Source of the DNA: Ardenticatenaceae bacterium
GTDB taxonomy: Bacteria; Chloroflexota; Anaerolineae; Promineifilales; Promineifilaceae
Length of the DNA stretch: 64,000 nucleotides
Direction: 5' to 3'
NCBI GenBank assembly: GCA_020634565.1
Contig: JACKBN010000014.1
Location: 98,640 to 162,639, forward strand
This document shows positions 29,377 to 37,698 of the stretch, piece by piece (the first letter of the stretch is position 1; each line of letters starts with the position of its first letter). The translations under genes and the position numbers were made by a program. The notes beneath the pieces are model-generated. The model was not told where the DNA came from and searched no databases. It saw only the letters and a list, made by a program, of their open reading frames with translations.

Positions 29377-30651
29377 TTAGAAGCAGAGACGGCCGTTTTT
29401 CACCACAGCTTCTACCAAATTACCGCCAAACTGGTAGGCCAACTGCCGATAATCGGTGGCGTTGACTAGCAGCAAATCCGCCTGCTTGCCCGGAGCCAGC
29501 GATCCAATGCGATCCGCCAGCCCCACGCCAAAAGCAGCGTTGATCGTGACAGCGTTCATCGCTTCGGCAGGCAGCAGCCGCTGGTAGCGCGTCGCCAGCG
29601 CCATCACCAATGGCTGCGAAGGGCATGGTGCCGAACCCGGATTGATGTCCGTCGAGAGGGCAATGGCTGCCCCCGCGTCGATGAGGCCCCGCGCATCGGC
29701 AAATTCGTGGCTGCCCAGATTGAAGTTCACCGCAGGCAGCACAATGCCCACCACGTCAGACGCTGCCAATCGAGCCGCATCCTCCGGCGTTGTCGCATCC
29801 AAATGATCTACGGAAGCTGCACCAAGTTCCACCGCCAGCCCCACCCCGCCCAGCGAGGTGAACTCGTCGGCATGGATTTTGGCAGGCAGGCCGTGGGCGA
29901 TGCCTGCTTCCAACACTTGGCGGGATTGCTCTAAATCAAACGCGTTTTGTTCGCAGAAAACATCACAGAAAAACGGCCGTTCCAACTCTACAAAATGGCT
30001 GTTCCGATACCATTCTGCAGCAGCCGGAATCATCTCATCCACTACCCAAGCGACGTAGGCTGCGGAACGGCCGTTAAACTCCGGCGGGATGGCATGGGCA
30101 GGCATAAACGTCGGCACCAGGTCGATGGGCTGCGCCAAATCGAGCGCCGCAATGGCATCTAGCATTTTTAGCTCGCTATCCAAATCCAGCCCGTACCCCG
30201 TTTTCACCTCGGCCGTGGTCGTGCCCAGGCGCAGCATTTGCTCAAGCCGGGGCAAGGTGGCTTCCACCAGTTCTTCCACTGACGCTTCCCGCGTCGCCCG
30301 CATGGTGCTGACGATGCCGCCGCCCGCCGCCATAATCTCCATGTACGTCGCGCCGCGAATGCGCTGCTCAAACTCGTTAATGCGGTCCCCCGCATACACC
30401 ACATGCGTATGCGGGTCCACAAAGCCGGGGCAGATCACCTTGCCGCTGGCGTTAATCGTTTGTCCGGCGCTGTACCGCTCGCGGATGCTTTCTGTGGGAC
30501 CAATGGCCAGGATACGGCCGTCTTTCACCGCCACCGCCCCATCGGAAATAAGGCCCACATCCTGCATCGCCGCACCGCGTTTAGGCCCGTCAGCAGCACA
30601 AGTCATCACCTGTGCTGCACTGTGAATGAGTAAATCTGCTTCAACCATCAT
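29377..30651 (-). CDS. hutI: Imidazolonepropionase
   Basis: 424 residues, an amidohydrolase with the metal motif in CPGFVDPHTHVVYAGDR, the family stretch EFEQRIRGATYMEIMAAGGGI, and downstream metal ligands in KIHADEFTSLGGVGLAVELGAASVDHLD and STDINPGSAPC. It opens imidazolone propionate to N-formimino-glutamate, the third step of histidine degradation. The gene is 56 bases behind hutU on the same strand. No hutG or ftcD for the last step is in the window. Cytosolic. Confidence 0.95.
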   Translation of the reverse strand: MMVEADLLIHSAAQVMTCAADGPKRGAAMQDVGLISDGAVAVKDGRILAIGPTESIRERYSAGQTINASGKVICPGFVDPHTHVVYAGDRINEFEQRIRGATYMEIMAAGGGIVSTMRATREASVEELVEATLPRLEQMLRLGTTTAEVKTGYGLDLDSELKMLDAIAALDLAQPIDLVPTFMPAHAIPPEFNGRSAAYVAWVVDEMIPAAAEWYRNSHFVELERPFFCDVFCEQNAFDLEQSRQVLEAGIAHGLPAKIHADEFTSLGGVGLAVELGAASVDHLDATTPEDAARLAASDVVGIVLPAVNFNLGSHEFADARGLIDAGAAIALSTDINPGSAPCPSQPLVMALATRYQRLLPAEAMNAVTINAAFGVGLADRIGSLAPGKQADLLLVNATDYRQLAYQFGGNLVEAVVKNGRLCF

Positions 30652-30707
30652 AAAAATATCACCACACGGTAAGGGCAGGTCTGAGACCTGCCCTTACCTA
30701 CAAATCA

Positions 30708-32356
30708 TCAATCCAACATAGGAATCTTCACGCCGCGCTCTTTAGCCACTTCGACGGCACGTTCGTAGCCTGCGTCCACGTGGCGCACCACGCCCATGCC
30801 GGGATCCACGGTCAGGACGCGCTCCAGGCGAGCGGCCGCTTCTGGCGTACCGTCAGCTACAATCGCTTGCCCGGCGTGCAGACTGTAGCCGATGCCCACG
30901 CCGCCGCCGTGGTGGTAGCTCACCCAGGTGGCCCCGCTCACGGCGTTGATCAGCGCATTCAAAATCGGCCAATCGGCGATGGCGTCGGAGCCATCTTTCA
31001 TGCCCTCGGTTTCCCGGTTGGGGCTGGCCACCGAGCCAGAATCCAGGTGGTCGCGGCCAATCACAATTGGTGCACTCACCTTGCCGCTGGCGACCAGTTC
31101 GTTAAATTTTAGCCCCGCTTTGGCTCGTTCACCGTAGCCCAGCCAGCAGATGCGGGCGGGCAAACCCTGGAACTCTACCTGCTCCTGCGCCATCTTAATC
31201 CAGCGAGCCAGGTGCTCATCTTCGGGAACAGTTCCAAAATCGCCTCGTCGGTGGCATAAATGTCGTTGGGGTCGCCGGAGAGGGCTACCCAGCGGAATGG
31301 CCCTTTGCCTTCACAGAATAACGGCCGTATATAAGCAGGCACAAATCCTGGGTAATCAAACGCATTCTCCAGCCCGTTATTGTATGCCTGCTGTCGGATA
31401 TTGTTGCCGTAATCGAAGACGATGCTGCCCTGCTTTTGCCAATCGAGCATCGCTTGCACGTGCTGGGTCATGGAGTCGATGCTCCGTTTTTGGTACTCGT
31501 CGGGATCGTTTTGGCGGAGAACGCCCGCTTCTTCCATGCTCATCCCCGCCGGAATGTAACCGTACAGCGGATCATGCGCCGAGGTTTGATCGGTGACCAT
31601 GTCTGGCACCACGCCACGCGCCACCAGCTCCGGCAGCACCTCCGCTGCGTTGGCCACCAGGCAAATCGACTTGGGCATCTCGTCCTTGACCGCTTCTTCC
31701 ACCCAAGTCATCGCCTCTTCCAGATTATCCGTCATTACATCCAGTTGGCGCAGGCTGAGGCGGCGTTCGGCCCGCCAACGATCCACTTCCACAAAGAGAC
31801 CTACGCCCTCGTTCATCGTCACGGCCAGCGGCTGCGCGCCGCCCATCTCGCCCAAGCCAGCAGTGAGCACCCATTTGCCCTTGAGCGACGGCCAGCCTGC
31901 CTTTTTGGCAGCGGCGGCAAACGTCTCAAACGTGCCCTGCAAAATGCCCTGCGTACCGATGTAAATCCAGCTGCCCGCCGTCATCTGGCCGTACATCATC
32001 AGCCCTTCGGCTTCCCATTTGTCAAAGTTGGCCTGGGTGGCCCAGTGGGGCACGATGTTGGAGTTGGCAATGAGCACGCGCGGCGCGTCGGTGTGGGTAC
32101 GGAAGACGGCGACGGGTTTGCCGCTTTGTACCAGCAGCGTTTCATCTGGTTCCAGACTGCGCAGGGAAGCAAGGATGGCGTCAAATGCTTCCCAGTTGCG
32201 GGCCGCTTTGCCGCGCCCGCCGTACACAATCAAATGTTCGGGATCACCTGCCACCAGCGGGTCGAGATTGTTTTGCAACATGCGGTACGGCGCTTCGATG
32301 AGCCAATTTTTACAGTTTAGTTTTGTGCCGCGTGGGGCGTGGATTTCGTGGGTCAT
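30708..32356 (-). pseudogene. hutU: Urocanate hydratase, frameshifted
   Basis: Start ATG 32356, with AAGGAGAAA upstream (MTHEIHAPRGTKLNCKNW). The N-terminal frame ends in the wrong frame at 31175 (FPKMSTWLAGLRW) and the correct C-terminus continues in the ORF 30708-31193. The break is at the G-run 31224-31226; one extra base restores LFPEDEHLARWIKMAQEQV and a protein of ~549 residues, the normal urocanase length. Urocanase is an NAD-dependent enzyme making imidazolone propionate; conserved YGGRGKAARNW, GQMTAGSWIYIGTQGI, and ATWVSYHHGGGVGIG are intact. The latter loop is in the second piece, so neither piece would be active alone. A consensus error is likely because hutI, hutH and the regulator are intact. 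Confidence 0.88.
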
Positions 32357-32370
32357 GGGATTTCTCCTTT

Positions 32371-32465
32371 TTAGCCACAGAGGGCACAGAGGGCACAGAG
32401 GGTTGAGAGTTTTGTTTTCTCTGCGAAACTCTGCGCCTCCTCCGTGCAGCTCTGTGTTCCTCTTT
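32371..32465. repeat. CACAGAG tandem spacer repeat with inverted half
   Basis: GCCACAGAGGGCACAGAG begins a run with three CACAGAG units, and CTCTGCGAAACTCTGCGCC ... CTCTGTGTTCCTC forms the complementary half, so the spacer between the regulator and hutU can fold into a long imperfect hairpin. Same family as 2993, 16117 and 17941. It might attenuate or protect the transcript. Confidence 0.7.
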
Positions 32466-33189
32466 AAATTTTGGCGTGCAGATAAAAATTGTCGGCGCGG
32501 TAGGCGGCCTGGAAGAGTACGGCGGGAATGGTTTGCTCGTTTTGGCTGGTGTACGAGAGGCGGTCTACCTGGAAAGCGATGCTGTTTACGGCCGTTTCCA
32601 ACAACCGCGCCTGTTCTGCCGACAAAGGCAACCGCTCGACCACATGCACCACCTTCACCAGCGGAATCTGGAACTGGTGCGTTAGTAGCCAATGAATGGA
32701 TTGGTTTTCCAAATCAGCAGCGGCCAGATCGGGACAAAGCGCTTCGGCAAAGTAGCGGTGCTCATGAGCCACCGGCTCGCCATCGGCCAAGCGCAGCCGC
32801 TCGATGTGGCGCACCGGATCACCAATCTGAATTTGCAAGCGATCAGCCAAGTTAGTGTCAGCCAGTAGCCGTTCATTTTGCAGCAGTTGGGTGGTGGGTA
32901 CGCGACCCTGGCGGCGCATCTCGTCGTTGAAGCTGATGAGGCTGAAATGGTTGGTGGTGTGAACGGCCGTTTTCACAAACGTGCCCAACCCTTGCCGACT
33001 TTCGACCAGCCCCTCATCCAGCAGCACGCCCAGCGCCTTGCGCACCGTGCCTCTGCTGACGCCAAACGTCTGCATCAGCCGCTCTTCCGTGGGCAGCTGG
33101 TCGTCCTGCCGGAACTCACCAATTGAGATTTTGTGCCGCAGCTGGGCCGCAACTTGAAAATATTTGGGTAGGCGGGATGTGTTAAACAT
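32464..33189 (-). CDS. GntR/HutC-family transcriptional regulator
   Basis: 241 residues from ATG 33189; the longer frame to 33276 passes through the promoter and is rejected. N-terminal winged helix-turn-helix: LPKYFQVAAQLRHKISIGEFRQDDQLPTEERLMQTFGVSRGTVRKALGVLLDEGLVES, classic GntR. The C-terminal ~150 residues are a UTRA-type ligand domain, as in HutC, whose effector is urocanate. It is placed between hutU and the divergent hutH, and its own promoter carries a HutC-like site, so it most likely represses the hut genes and itself. The hutC name is probable rather than certain. Confidence 0.85.
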   Translation of the reverse strand: MFNTSRLPKYFQVAAQLRHKISIGEFRQDDQLPTEERLMQTFGVSRGTVRKALGVLLDEGLVESRQGLGTFVKTAVHTTNHFSLISFNDEMRRQGRVPTTQLLQNERLLADTNLADRLQIQIGDPVRHIERLRLADGEPVAHEHRYFAEALCPDLAAADLENQSIHWLLTHQFQIPLVKVVHVVERLPLSAEQARLLETAVNSIAFQVDRLSYTSQNEQTIPAVLFQAAYRADNFYLHAKI

Positions 33190-33195
33190 GCAAAT

Positions 33196-33224
33196 ATTGT
33201 ACACTTGTCCATACAACTGTACAA
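33196..33224 (-). promoter_or_regulatory. Regulator promoter with embedded HutC-like operator, leaderless
   Basis: On the minus strand TTGTAC (33224-33219), a 17-base spacer and TACAAT (33201-33196) form a good promoter. Only six bases separate TACAAT from the ATG at 33189, so the mRNA is probably leaderless. Between the hexamers lies TTGTATGGACAAG (33216-33204), close to the TTGTATGTACAAG operator I recall for Pseudomonas HutC. Bound repressor would block the polymerase. Identity of the site is inferred from position and similarity. Confidence 0.65.
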
Positions 33225-33260
33225 CTGTATGATTAGAGCAAGCTATTTGGATAATGAATA

Positions 33261-33336
33261 GGACACGGATTAACACAGATTGACACTGATTTTTGTTCTT
33301 ATCTGTGAAAATCTGTGTTCATCAGTGTCTAATCCC
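33261..33336. repeat. Inverted AACACAGAT / ATCTGTGTT spacer repeat
   Basis: GATTAACACAGATTGACACTGAT and its near-inverted copy AAAATCTGTGTTCATCAGTGTC occupy the spacer ahead of hutH and can form a long hairpin with a loop around TTTTTGTTCTTATC. It shares the CGCAGAT-type motif of 46080 and 63143. The hutH start is ~27 bases beyond it. Confidence 0.7.
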
Positions 33337-33362
33337 AAAAACAAAACTATCCCAAGGACAAA

Positions 33363-34922
33363 ATGATGGAACCGCTGGTTATTTCAGGAAAAGCGCTAAA
33401 AATTGATGATGTGGTTGCTGTGGCCAATGGACGTAAGGTTGAATTGGATACGGCCGTTCTTCCCGCCGTGAATCGCTCCCGTGCCGCTGTAGACAAACTG
33501 GTGCGCGAAGGGCAAATTGCGTACGGCATTACCACGGGATTCGGCCGTTTTAAGGACAAATTCATCAGCGCAGATGAAAGTTTGCAGCTTCAGCTCAATC
33601 TGGTGCGATCCCACGCGGCGGGCACAGGCCCCATTTTGGAAGAAACAGACGTGCGCGCCATGCTGCTGGCCCGCGCCAACACGCTGGCGCAAGGGTACTC
33701 CGGCGTGCGCCCGATTGTTATTCAAACGCTGCTGGACATGCTGAATGCGGGCGTGCATCCGCGCGTCCCGGCACAGGGATCGCTGGGCGCCAGCGGCGAC
33801 TTGGCCCCGCTGGCGCATCTGACGCTGCCGCTCATCGGCGAAGGGGAAGCATTCTACAACGGCACGCTGCTCACGGGTGCCGATGCGCTGGCCGCGGCAG
33901 GCATCACGCCAATCCAGCTGCAAGCTAAAGAGGGATTAGCGCTGCTCAACGGCACCGCATTTATGGTGGGACTGGGCGCCATTGTGGTGCGTCGCGCCAT
34001 CAACCTGGCGCTGACTGCTGACATTGCCGCCGCACTGACGCTGGAAGCGTTGCAAGGCACCGACCGCGCCTACGATGATCGGGTCCACCAATTACGGCCG
34101 CATCCCCGACAAATTGAGTGCGCTGCCTTTTTGCGCCAAATTTTACGCGGCAGCAGCTTCTTACGCCCAGCGACCTCCAGCAATGTGCAGGACCCGTACA
34201 CGCTGCGCTGCGTACCGCAGGTACACGGCGCGGTGCGAGATTCCGTGGCCTATGCGCAATGGGTTTTGGAAATTGAGCTCAATTCGGTGAACGACAATCC
34301 GCTCATTTTTGTAGATGAAAATGATGCGGTGGAGGTCATTTCGGCAGGTAATTTTCATGGTGAGCCGATTGCGTTAGCAATGGATTACCTCAAATTGGCT
34401 TTGACCGAAATTGGCAACATGAGCGAACGGCGCATCGCCCAGTTGGTAGACGCCAACAGCAACGGCGGGGTACTGCCGATGTTTTTGACAGAAAATGGCG
34501 GCTTGGAAAGTGGCTTCATGATTGCCCATTATTCGGCGGCGGCGCTGGCCTCGGAGAACAAGGTGCTGGCGCATCCAGCCAGTGCAGACACCATTCCCAG
34601 CAGCGCCAACATTGAAGACCATGTGAGCATGGGAGCAACGGCCGTTCGCCAGGCTGAAATGATTATGACCCATGTGGAAACCATCGTGGCCATCGAACTG
34701 CTCTCAGCGACGCAGGGGATTGATTTTCGCTGGCGGAACGAGGGGGATGAGCTGAAACTGGGGCAGGGAACGGCCGTTGCTTACCATCTCATCCGGCAGT
34801 ACGCGCCATTTATTGCGGAGGATTGCTACATGGCCCCACTCATCGAAGCGGTGCGCCAGCTCGTGCATGATGGGTCGATCAAGCGCAATGTAGAAGGCAC
34901 ATTGAGCGCTATGGCTCAATAA
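33363..34922 (+). CDS. hutH: Histidine ammonia-lyase
   Basis: 519 residues; ATG 33363 or ATG 33366, with AAGGA upstream. The self-cyclising ASG triad for the MIO cofactor is in GSLGASGDLAPLAHL (~140), and ITTGFGRFKD, NGTAFMVGLG and RRIAQLVDANSN-like family segments are in order. It removes ammonia from histidine to give urocanate, the first hut step. Divergent from the regulator. It runs 14 bases into the convergent carbonic-anhydrase gene, so both share the overlap 34909-34922. Confidence 0.95.
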   Translation: MMEPLVISGKALKIDDVVAVANGRKVELDTAVLPAVNRSRAAVDKLVREGQIAYGITTGFGRFKDKFISADESLQLQLNLVRSHAAGTGPILEETDVRAMLLARANTLAQGYSGVRPIVIQTLLDMLNAGVHPRVPAQGSLGASGDLAPLAHLTLPLIGEGEAFYNGTLLTGADALAAAGITPIQLQAKEGLALLNGTAFMVGLGAIVVRRAINLALTADIAAALTLEALQGTDRAYDDRVHQLRPHPRQIECAAFLRQILRGSSFLRPATSSNVQDPYTLRCVPQVHGAVRDSVAYAQWVLEIELNSVNDNPLIFVDENDAVEVISAGNFHGEPIALAMDYLKLALTEIGNMSERRIAQLVDANSNGGVLPMFLTENGGLESGFMIAHYSAAALASENKVLAHPASADTIPSSANIEDHVSMGATAVRQAEMIMTHVETIVAIELLSATQGIDFRWRNEGDELKLGQGTAVAYHLIRQYAPFIAEDCYMAPLIEAVRQLVHDGSIKRNVEGTLSAMAQ

Positions 34923-35436
34923 TCGTGGCGTCGGTGCGGTAGGAACGGCCGTATTTCACATACGATTGGGGTGCTTCAAGCAGTCGCTGTTTGGTTGCTG
35001 CGGACAGTTCCCCTTTGGCCTTCGCGGGTACGCCTGCGGCCAACATACCAGCGGGAATTTGCTGGTTTTCCCCCACCACGGCACCGGCCGCCACCAAAGC
35101 GCCTGCCCCCACAACGGCGCCGCTTAGTACAGTGGCATTCATGCCCACCAGCACACCCGCGTGCAGATGGCACCCTTCGGCAACCACACCATGCCCAATC
35201 GTCACGTCTGACTCGATGATGGTGTCGTGACGGCCGTTTACGTGAATCACCACATTATCCTGCACGCTGGTGCGCGCCCCGATGACAATACGGCCGTGGT
35301 CACCACGAATCACGGCGCCAAACCAGACGCTGGCCTCAGCTTCAATCAGCACATCGCCGATAATAACGGCCGTGGGGGCGATATAGGCAGTTTCATGAAT
35401 TTGCGGCCGTTTTCCTTTGAACTCAATAATCATCAT
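34909..35436 (-). CDS. Gamma-class carbonic anhydrase-like hexapeptide protein
   Basis: 175 residues from ATG 35436 (ATG 35433 also possible; GGAG just upstream). Left-handed beta-helix hexapeptide repeats run from AYIAPTAVIIGDVLIEAEASVWFGAVIRGD to VVGAGALVAAGAVVGENQQIP. Conserved RGDHG, DNVVIH, IGHGVVAEGCHLH keep the histidines that bind zinc or iron in gamma carbonic anhydrases; the acidic loop of the archaeal Cam type is absent, so it is of the CamH/YrdA type, often without measurable activity. No partner genes nearby; it overlaps the hutH stop. Confidence 0.85.
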   Translation of the reverse strand: MMIIEFKGKRPQIHETAYIAPTAVIIGDVLIEAEASVWFGAVIRGDHGRIVIGARTSVQDNVVIHVNGRHDTIIESDVTIGHGVVAEGCHLHAGVLVGMNATVLSGAVVGAGALVAAGAVVGENQQIPAGMLAAGVPAKAKGELSAATKQRLLEAPQSYVKYGRSYRTDATIIEP

Positions 35437-35521
35437 AGTCTCCAAGCTGAGGTTGGCTAAATTTGTTTGTGCAGGTAAGATTTGGCCGTATTTTACCGTT
35501 TACTCCAGGAAGAGGAAAAGC

Positions 35522-36073
35522 ATGAACATTCATTTTTTGGCGACTGTATTTTTGCAAACAGAACCAGTCGGGGTTCCCGGTTGGGTTCCCTGGGTGATTG
35601 GCGTTATCTTGCTGCTGCTATTTTGGTGGGGGCTGAACCGCAATGCCATCCCCCAAGGCACAGACAGCCATGCGGATGAGCATGAAGGCGATCATGAGCC
35701 AGTTGTGCACACAGAACCCCATGTACAGCACCATGAAACAGATGAAGCAGTTCATGCAGAGCCAGAAATCGCGATGCACAGCAAATCCGTGACCTTGCCA
35801 GAAGTAGAAGCCCCAGCCAAGCCAGACGATCTAAAGATTGTAGAAGGTATTGGCCCCAAAATTGAGGGGATTTTGCACGACGCTGGCATCAAGACATTTG
35901 CAGAGCTGGCGGCCACCAGCGTGGCCCAACTGGAAAAAATCGTGCGGGAAGATGCGGGTATTCGCATCGCGTTCCCTGACACCTGGCCAGAACAAGCTCG
36001 TTTAGCCGCTGCTGGCGAATGGGATACTCTGGAAACGCTTCAAGATGAGTTGAAAGGCGGCCGCCACGCTTAA
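35522..36073 (+). CDS. Membrane-tethered helix-hairpin-helix protein
   Basis: 183 residues from ATG 35522 with GGAAGAGG upstream; the 35417 frame start is rejected. One membrane helix (~17-37, PWVIGVILLLLFWWGL) is followed by a His/Glu-rich linker (~43-95) and a helix-hairpin-helix domain: PDDLKIVEGIGPKIEGILHDAGIKTFAELAA. That domain form (often joined to ribosomal-protein or polymerase proteins) normally binds DNA or protein without sequence specificity. The His cluster could bind metal. The membrane location of an HhH domain is unusual. Stand-alone gene; 18 bases after it begins the tRNA promoter. Confidence 0.75.
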   Translation: MNIHFLATVFLQTEPVGVPGWVPWVIGVILLLLFWWGLNRNAIPQGTDSHADEHEGDHEPVVHTEPHVQHHETDEAVHAEPEIAMHSKSVTLPEVEAPAKPDDLKIVEGIGPKIEGILHDAGIKTFAELAATSVAQLEKIVREDAGIRIAFPDTWPEQARLAAAGEWDTLETLQDELKGGRHA

Positions 36074-36090
36074 TGTTATGTTCACTTTTC

Positions 36091-36118
36091 TTGACAAACA
36101 AATGGAGCTTGCTATAAT
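36091..36118 (+). promoter_or_regulatory. Consensus sigma-70 promoter of the tRNA gene
   Basis: TTGACA (36091-36096), 16-base spacer, TATAAT (36113-36118) preceded by TTGC, giving an extended -10 (TGC before TATAAT). Both hexamers are perfect consensus. Transcription would start near 36125, 7 bases before the mature tRNA. The same TTGCTATAATCC string occurs at 43727. Confidence 0.9.
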
Positions 36119-36131
36119 CCCCGTCTGTCGT

Positions 36132-36203
36132 TGCGGGGTAGAGCAGAGGCAGCTCGTCGGGCTCATAACCCGGAGGTCGCAGGTTCGAATCCTGTCCCCG
36201 CTA
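36132..36203 (+). tRNA. Initiator tRNA-Met (CAT)
   Basis: 72 bases, CCA not encoded. Arms: acceptor TGCGGGG/CCCCGCT with base 1 unpaired against base 72, D-stem GAGC/GCTC with an A11-T24 pair, anticodon arm TCGGG-CTCATAA-CCCGG, T-arm GCAGG-TTCGAAT-CCTGT, variable loop AGGTC. Unpaired 1-72, purine 11-pyrimidine 24 and the three G-C pairs next to the anticodon loop are the initiator hallmarks, so this is tRNA-fMet rather than elongator Met. T-T at 1-72 differs from the usual C-A. Own promoter and terminator make it a monocistronic unit. Confidence 0.92.
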
Positions 36204-36206
36204 TAA

Positions 36207-36236
36207 AAAAAAGCACTCCAAATGGAGTGCTTTTTT
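36207..36236 (+). terminator. Intrinsic terminator of tRNA gene
   Basis: AAAAAAGCACTCC, loop AAAT, GGAGTGCTTTTTT: a strong 13-bp stem (36207-36219 / 36224-36236) with terminal T-run directly behind the tRNA. It also suits the minus-strand gene that ends at 36266. Confidence 0.93.
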
Positions 36237-36265
36237 ATTTTCTCAAGTTGATTGCTGGCCCATTC

Positions 36266-36559
36266 TCACAAACTCGACAGCGCATCCATTTTTTGGGCCA
36301 ATTCCACATCAAGATTGCTGATCGCATTATCCAAATCGTGCGTAACCAGAGAAACGGTTACCTTGTTGTACACATTGGTCCATTCAGGATGATGATCCAT
36401 TTTATCTGCCTGAATGCCTGCCGCTACCATCCAGCCAAGTGCCTGGGCAAACGTGTCAAATTTATATTGCTTATGCAGCTTGCCATCTTGCAGTTCCCAA
36501 CCAGGCAAATCGGCCAGGGCCTTGTGGATAGCTTCATTGCTTAGTTTTTGTTTTGTCAT
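36266..36559 (-). CDS. Pterin-4a-carbinolamine dehydratase
   Basis: 97 residues from ATG 36559, preceded by GGAGG; a longer TTG start is rejected. The family triad is complete in AAGIQADKMDHHPEWTNVYNKVTVSLVTHDLDNAISNLD, where the DHHPEW histidines and the H of VTHD are catalytic. The enzyme dehydrates 4a-hydroxy-tetrahydropterin; many bacteria keep it without a phenylalanine hydroxylase, and no hydroxylase is nearby here. Cytosolic small homotetramer or dimer. Confidence 0.92.
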   Translation of the reverse strand: MTKQKLSNEAIHKALADLPGWELQDGKLHKQYKFDTFAQALGWMVAAGIQADKMDHHPEWTNVYNKVTVSLVTHDLDNAISNLDVELAQKMDALSSL

Positions 36560-36585
36560 TTGTACCTCCGTACAGTTTGACAACT

Positions 36586-37698
36586 TTATAGGATTTGCAG
36601 CAGCTGCTGAATGAGCCAGGCACCAGCGGCGGCGCTGATTCCCCCTATACTTAAACCAAAGAGGGCGCCAAATACGGCCGTTTTCCCGTTTCGCAGCAGC
36701 TTTTGAGGTACCGCCATAATCGGCAGATCATCGGCTCCCAGAATCACCATTTCTACCAACGTGCGGGCATTCAGGGTACTAATGACACGGCCGTCTACCT
36801 CACTAAAAACTGCCAACAGAATACCTAAGACAGCCAAGCACAGAGGCAACGCAATTAAACCACTCAGGCCTGAAGCGGCCGTTCCCACAATAATGCCCAC
36901 AATTACCGCGGGCGCCAAGAAGGGAAAAGCCCCCTGCCGCAGCATCTCGGTCGGGGCTTCGGCCGCTTCCACCAGCATCGCCCTAAACCCACGGCTGCTC
37001 AAACCGCCGCCAGCGCCAATCAGGGCCATCAACAACATGGGGGCCAAAGCGCCCGTCACCAACCCCAAAATAACGCCAGCTACCGCTCCGCCAATCAGGC
37101 TGCTAAGCAATGTCGCCACCCCACCAATCAGCGTACCGATAAAAATCGCGTCTCTACGCTGTAAATAGCTTCCCAGATAGCCGCCCACAATCATGCCCAG
37201 AACGGTGGCAAGCCAAAATCCCCAACCGTGCCAGCGCACCAGCCCCAGCACGAAGCCTGAAATCAGACCGACGCTGGCCCCGAGCACAGCGCCAATGAAA
37301 AGGGAGCCCAGCAGCAAAAATATAGCCGTATACCAGGGATCCGCTTCATCTGGCTGGGCACGGGTAATGCCCCCCACCACACCACCGACGATAATGCCGC
37401 GCAGCAAACCAAACAGGATGCCGTCTTGCAGATTGGTTACATTGCCACCCAACAAGTAGCCAAACCAGCCCACCACCAGCCCAATGAAGCCACCGGTCAG
37501 CAAACCGCTCATGAGGGCATAATTGTGTTCGAGTACACGCTCGTATGCGCCAAAGATGCCCAGCAAAACGGCCGTTCCCAACACAGTAACGGCCGTACGC
37601 TCCACAATGCCGCCAATCATGCCCAGGCTCAGGCCCACAGCCACCATAAAAAGAATTACCAGCCACAAAGGGCGGCGCAGTCTGATTTGCTCAGCCAT
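36586..37698 (-). CDS. Gly-rich polytopic membrane protein
   Basis: 370 residues from ATG 37698, whose codon overlaps the stop of the gene before it (ATGA). Around ten hydrophobic segments rich in Gly-Gly and GxxxG (GLVVGWFGYLLGG, LGASVGLISGFVLG, IVGIIVGTAASGLSGL). Tight glycine-zipper packing is expected but no named domain recognised. It ends 26 bases before the dehydratase start, so all three minus-strand genes 36266-38630 may form one transcript. Function unknown. Confidence 0.72.
   Translation of the reverse strand: MAEQIRLRRPLWLVILFMVAVGLSLGMIGGIVERTAVTVLGTAVLLGIFGAYERVLEHNYALMSGLLTGGFIGLVVGWFGYLLGGNVTNLQDGILFGLLRGIIVGGVVGGITRAQPDEADPWYTAIFLLLGSLFIGAVLGASVGLISGFVLGLVRWHGWGFWLATVLGMIVGGYLGSYLQRRDAIFIGTLIGGVATLLSSLIGGAVAGVILGLVTGALAPMLLMALIGAGGGLSSRGFRAMLVEAAEAPTEMLRQGAFPFLAPAVIVGIIVGTAASGLSGLIALPLCLAVLGILLAVFSEVDGRVISTLNARTLVEMVILGADDLPIMAVPQKLLRNGKTAVFGALFGLSIGGISAAAGAWLIQQLLQIL

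Noticed and set aside
32371..32465. CRISPR array suggested by repeated CACAGAGGG units
   Set aside because: Units are under 10 bases with no unique spacers of uniform length and no cas genes nearby.
31175..32692. Reading hutU as an independent gene starting at 32692
   Set aside because: The first ~110 codons run through a repeat and the regulator region; ATG 32356 has a good ribosome site and starts the urocanase homology.
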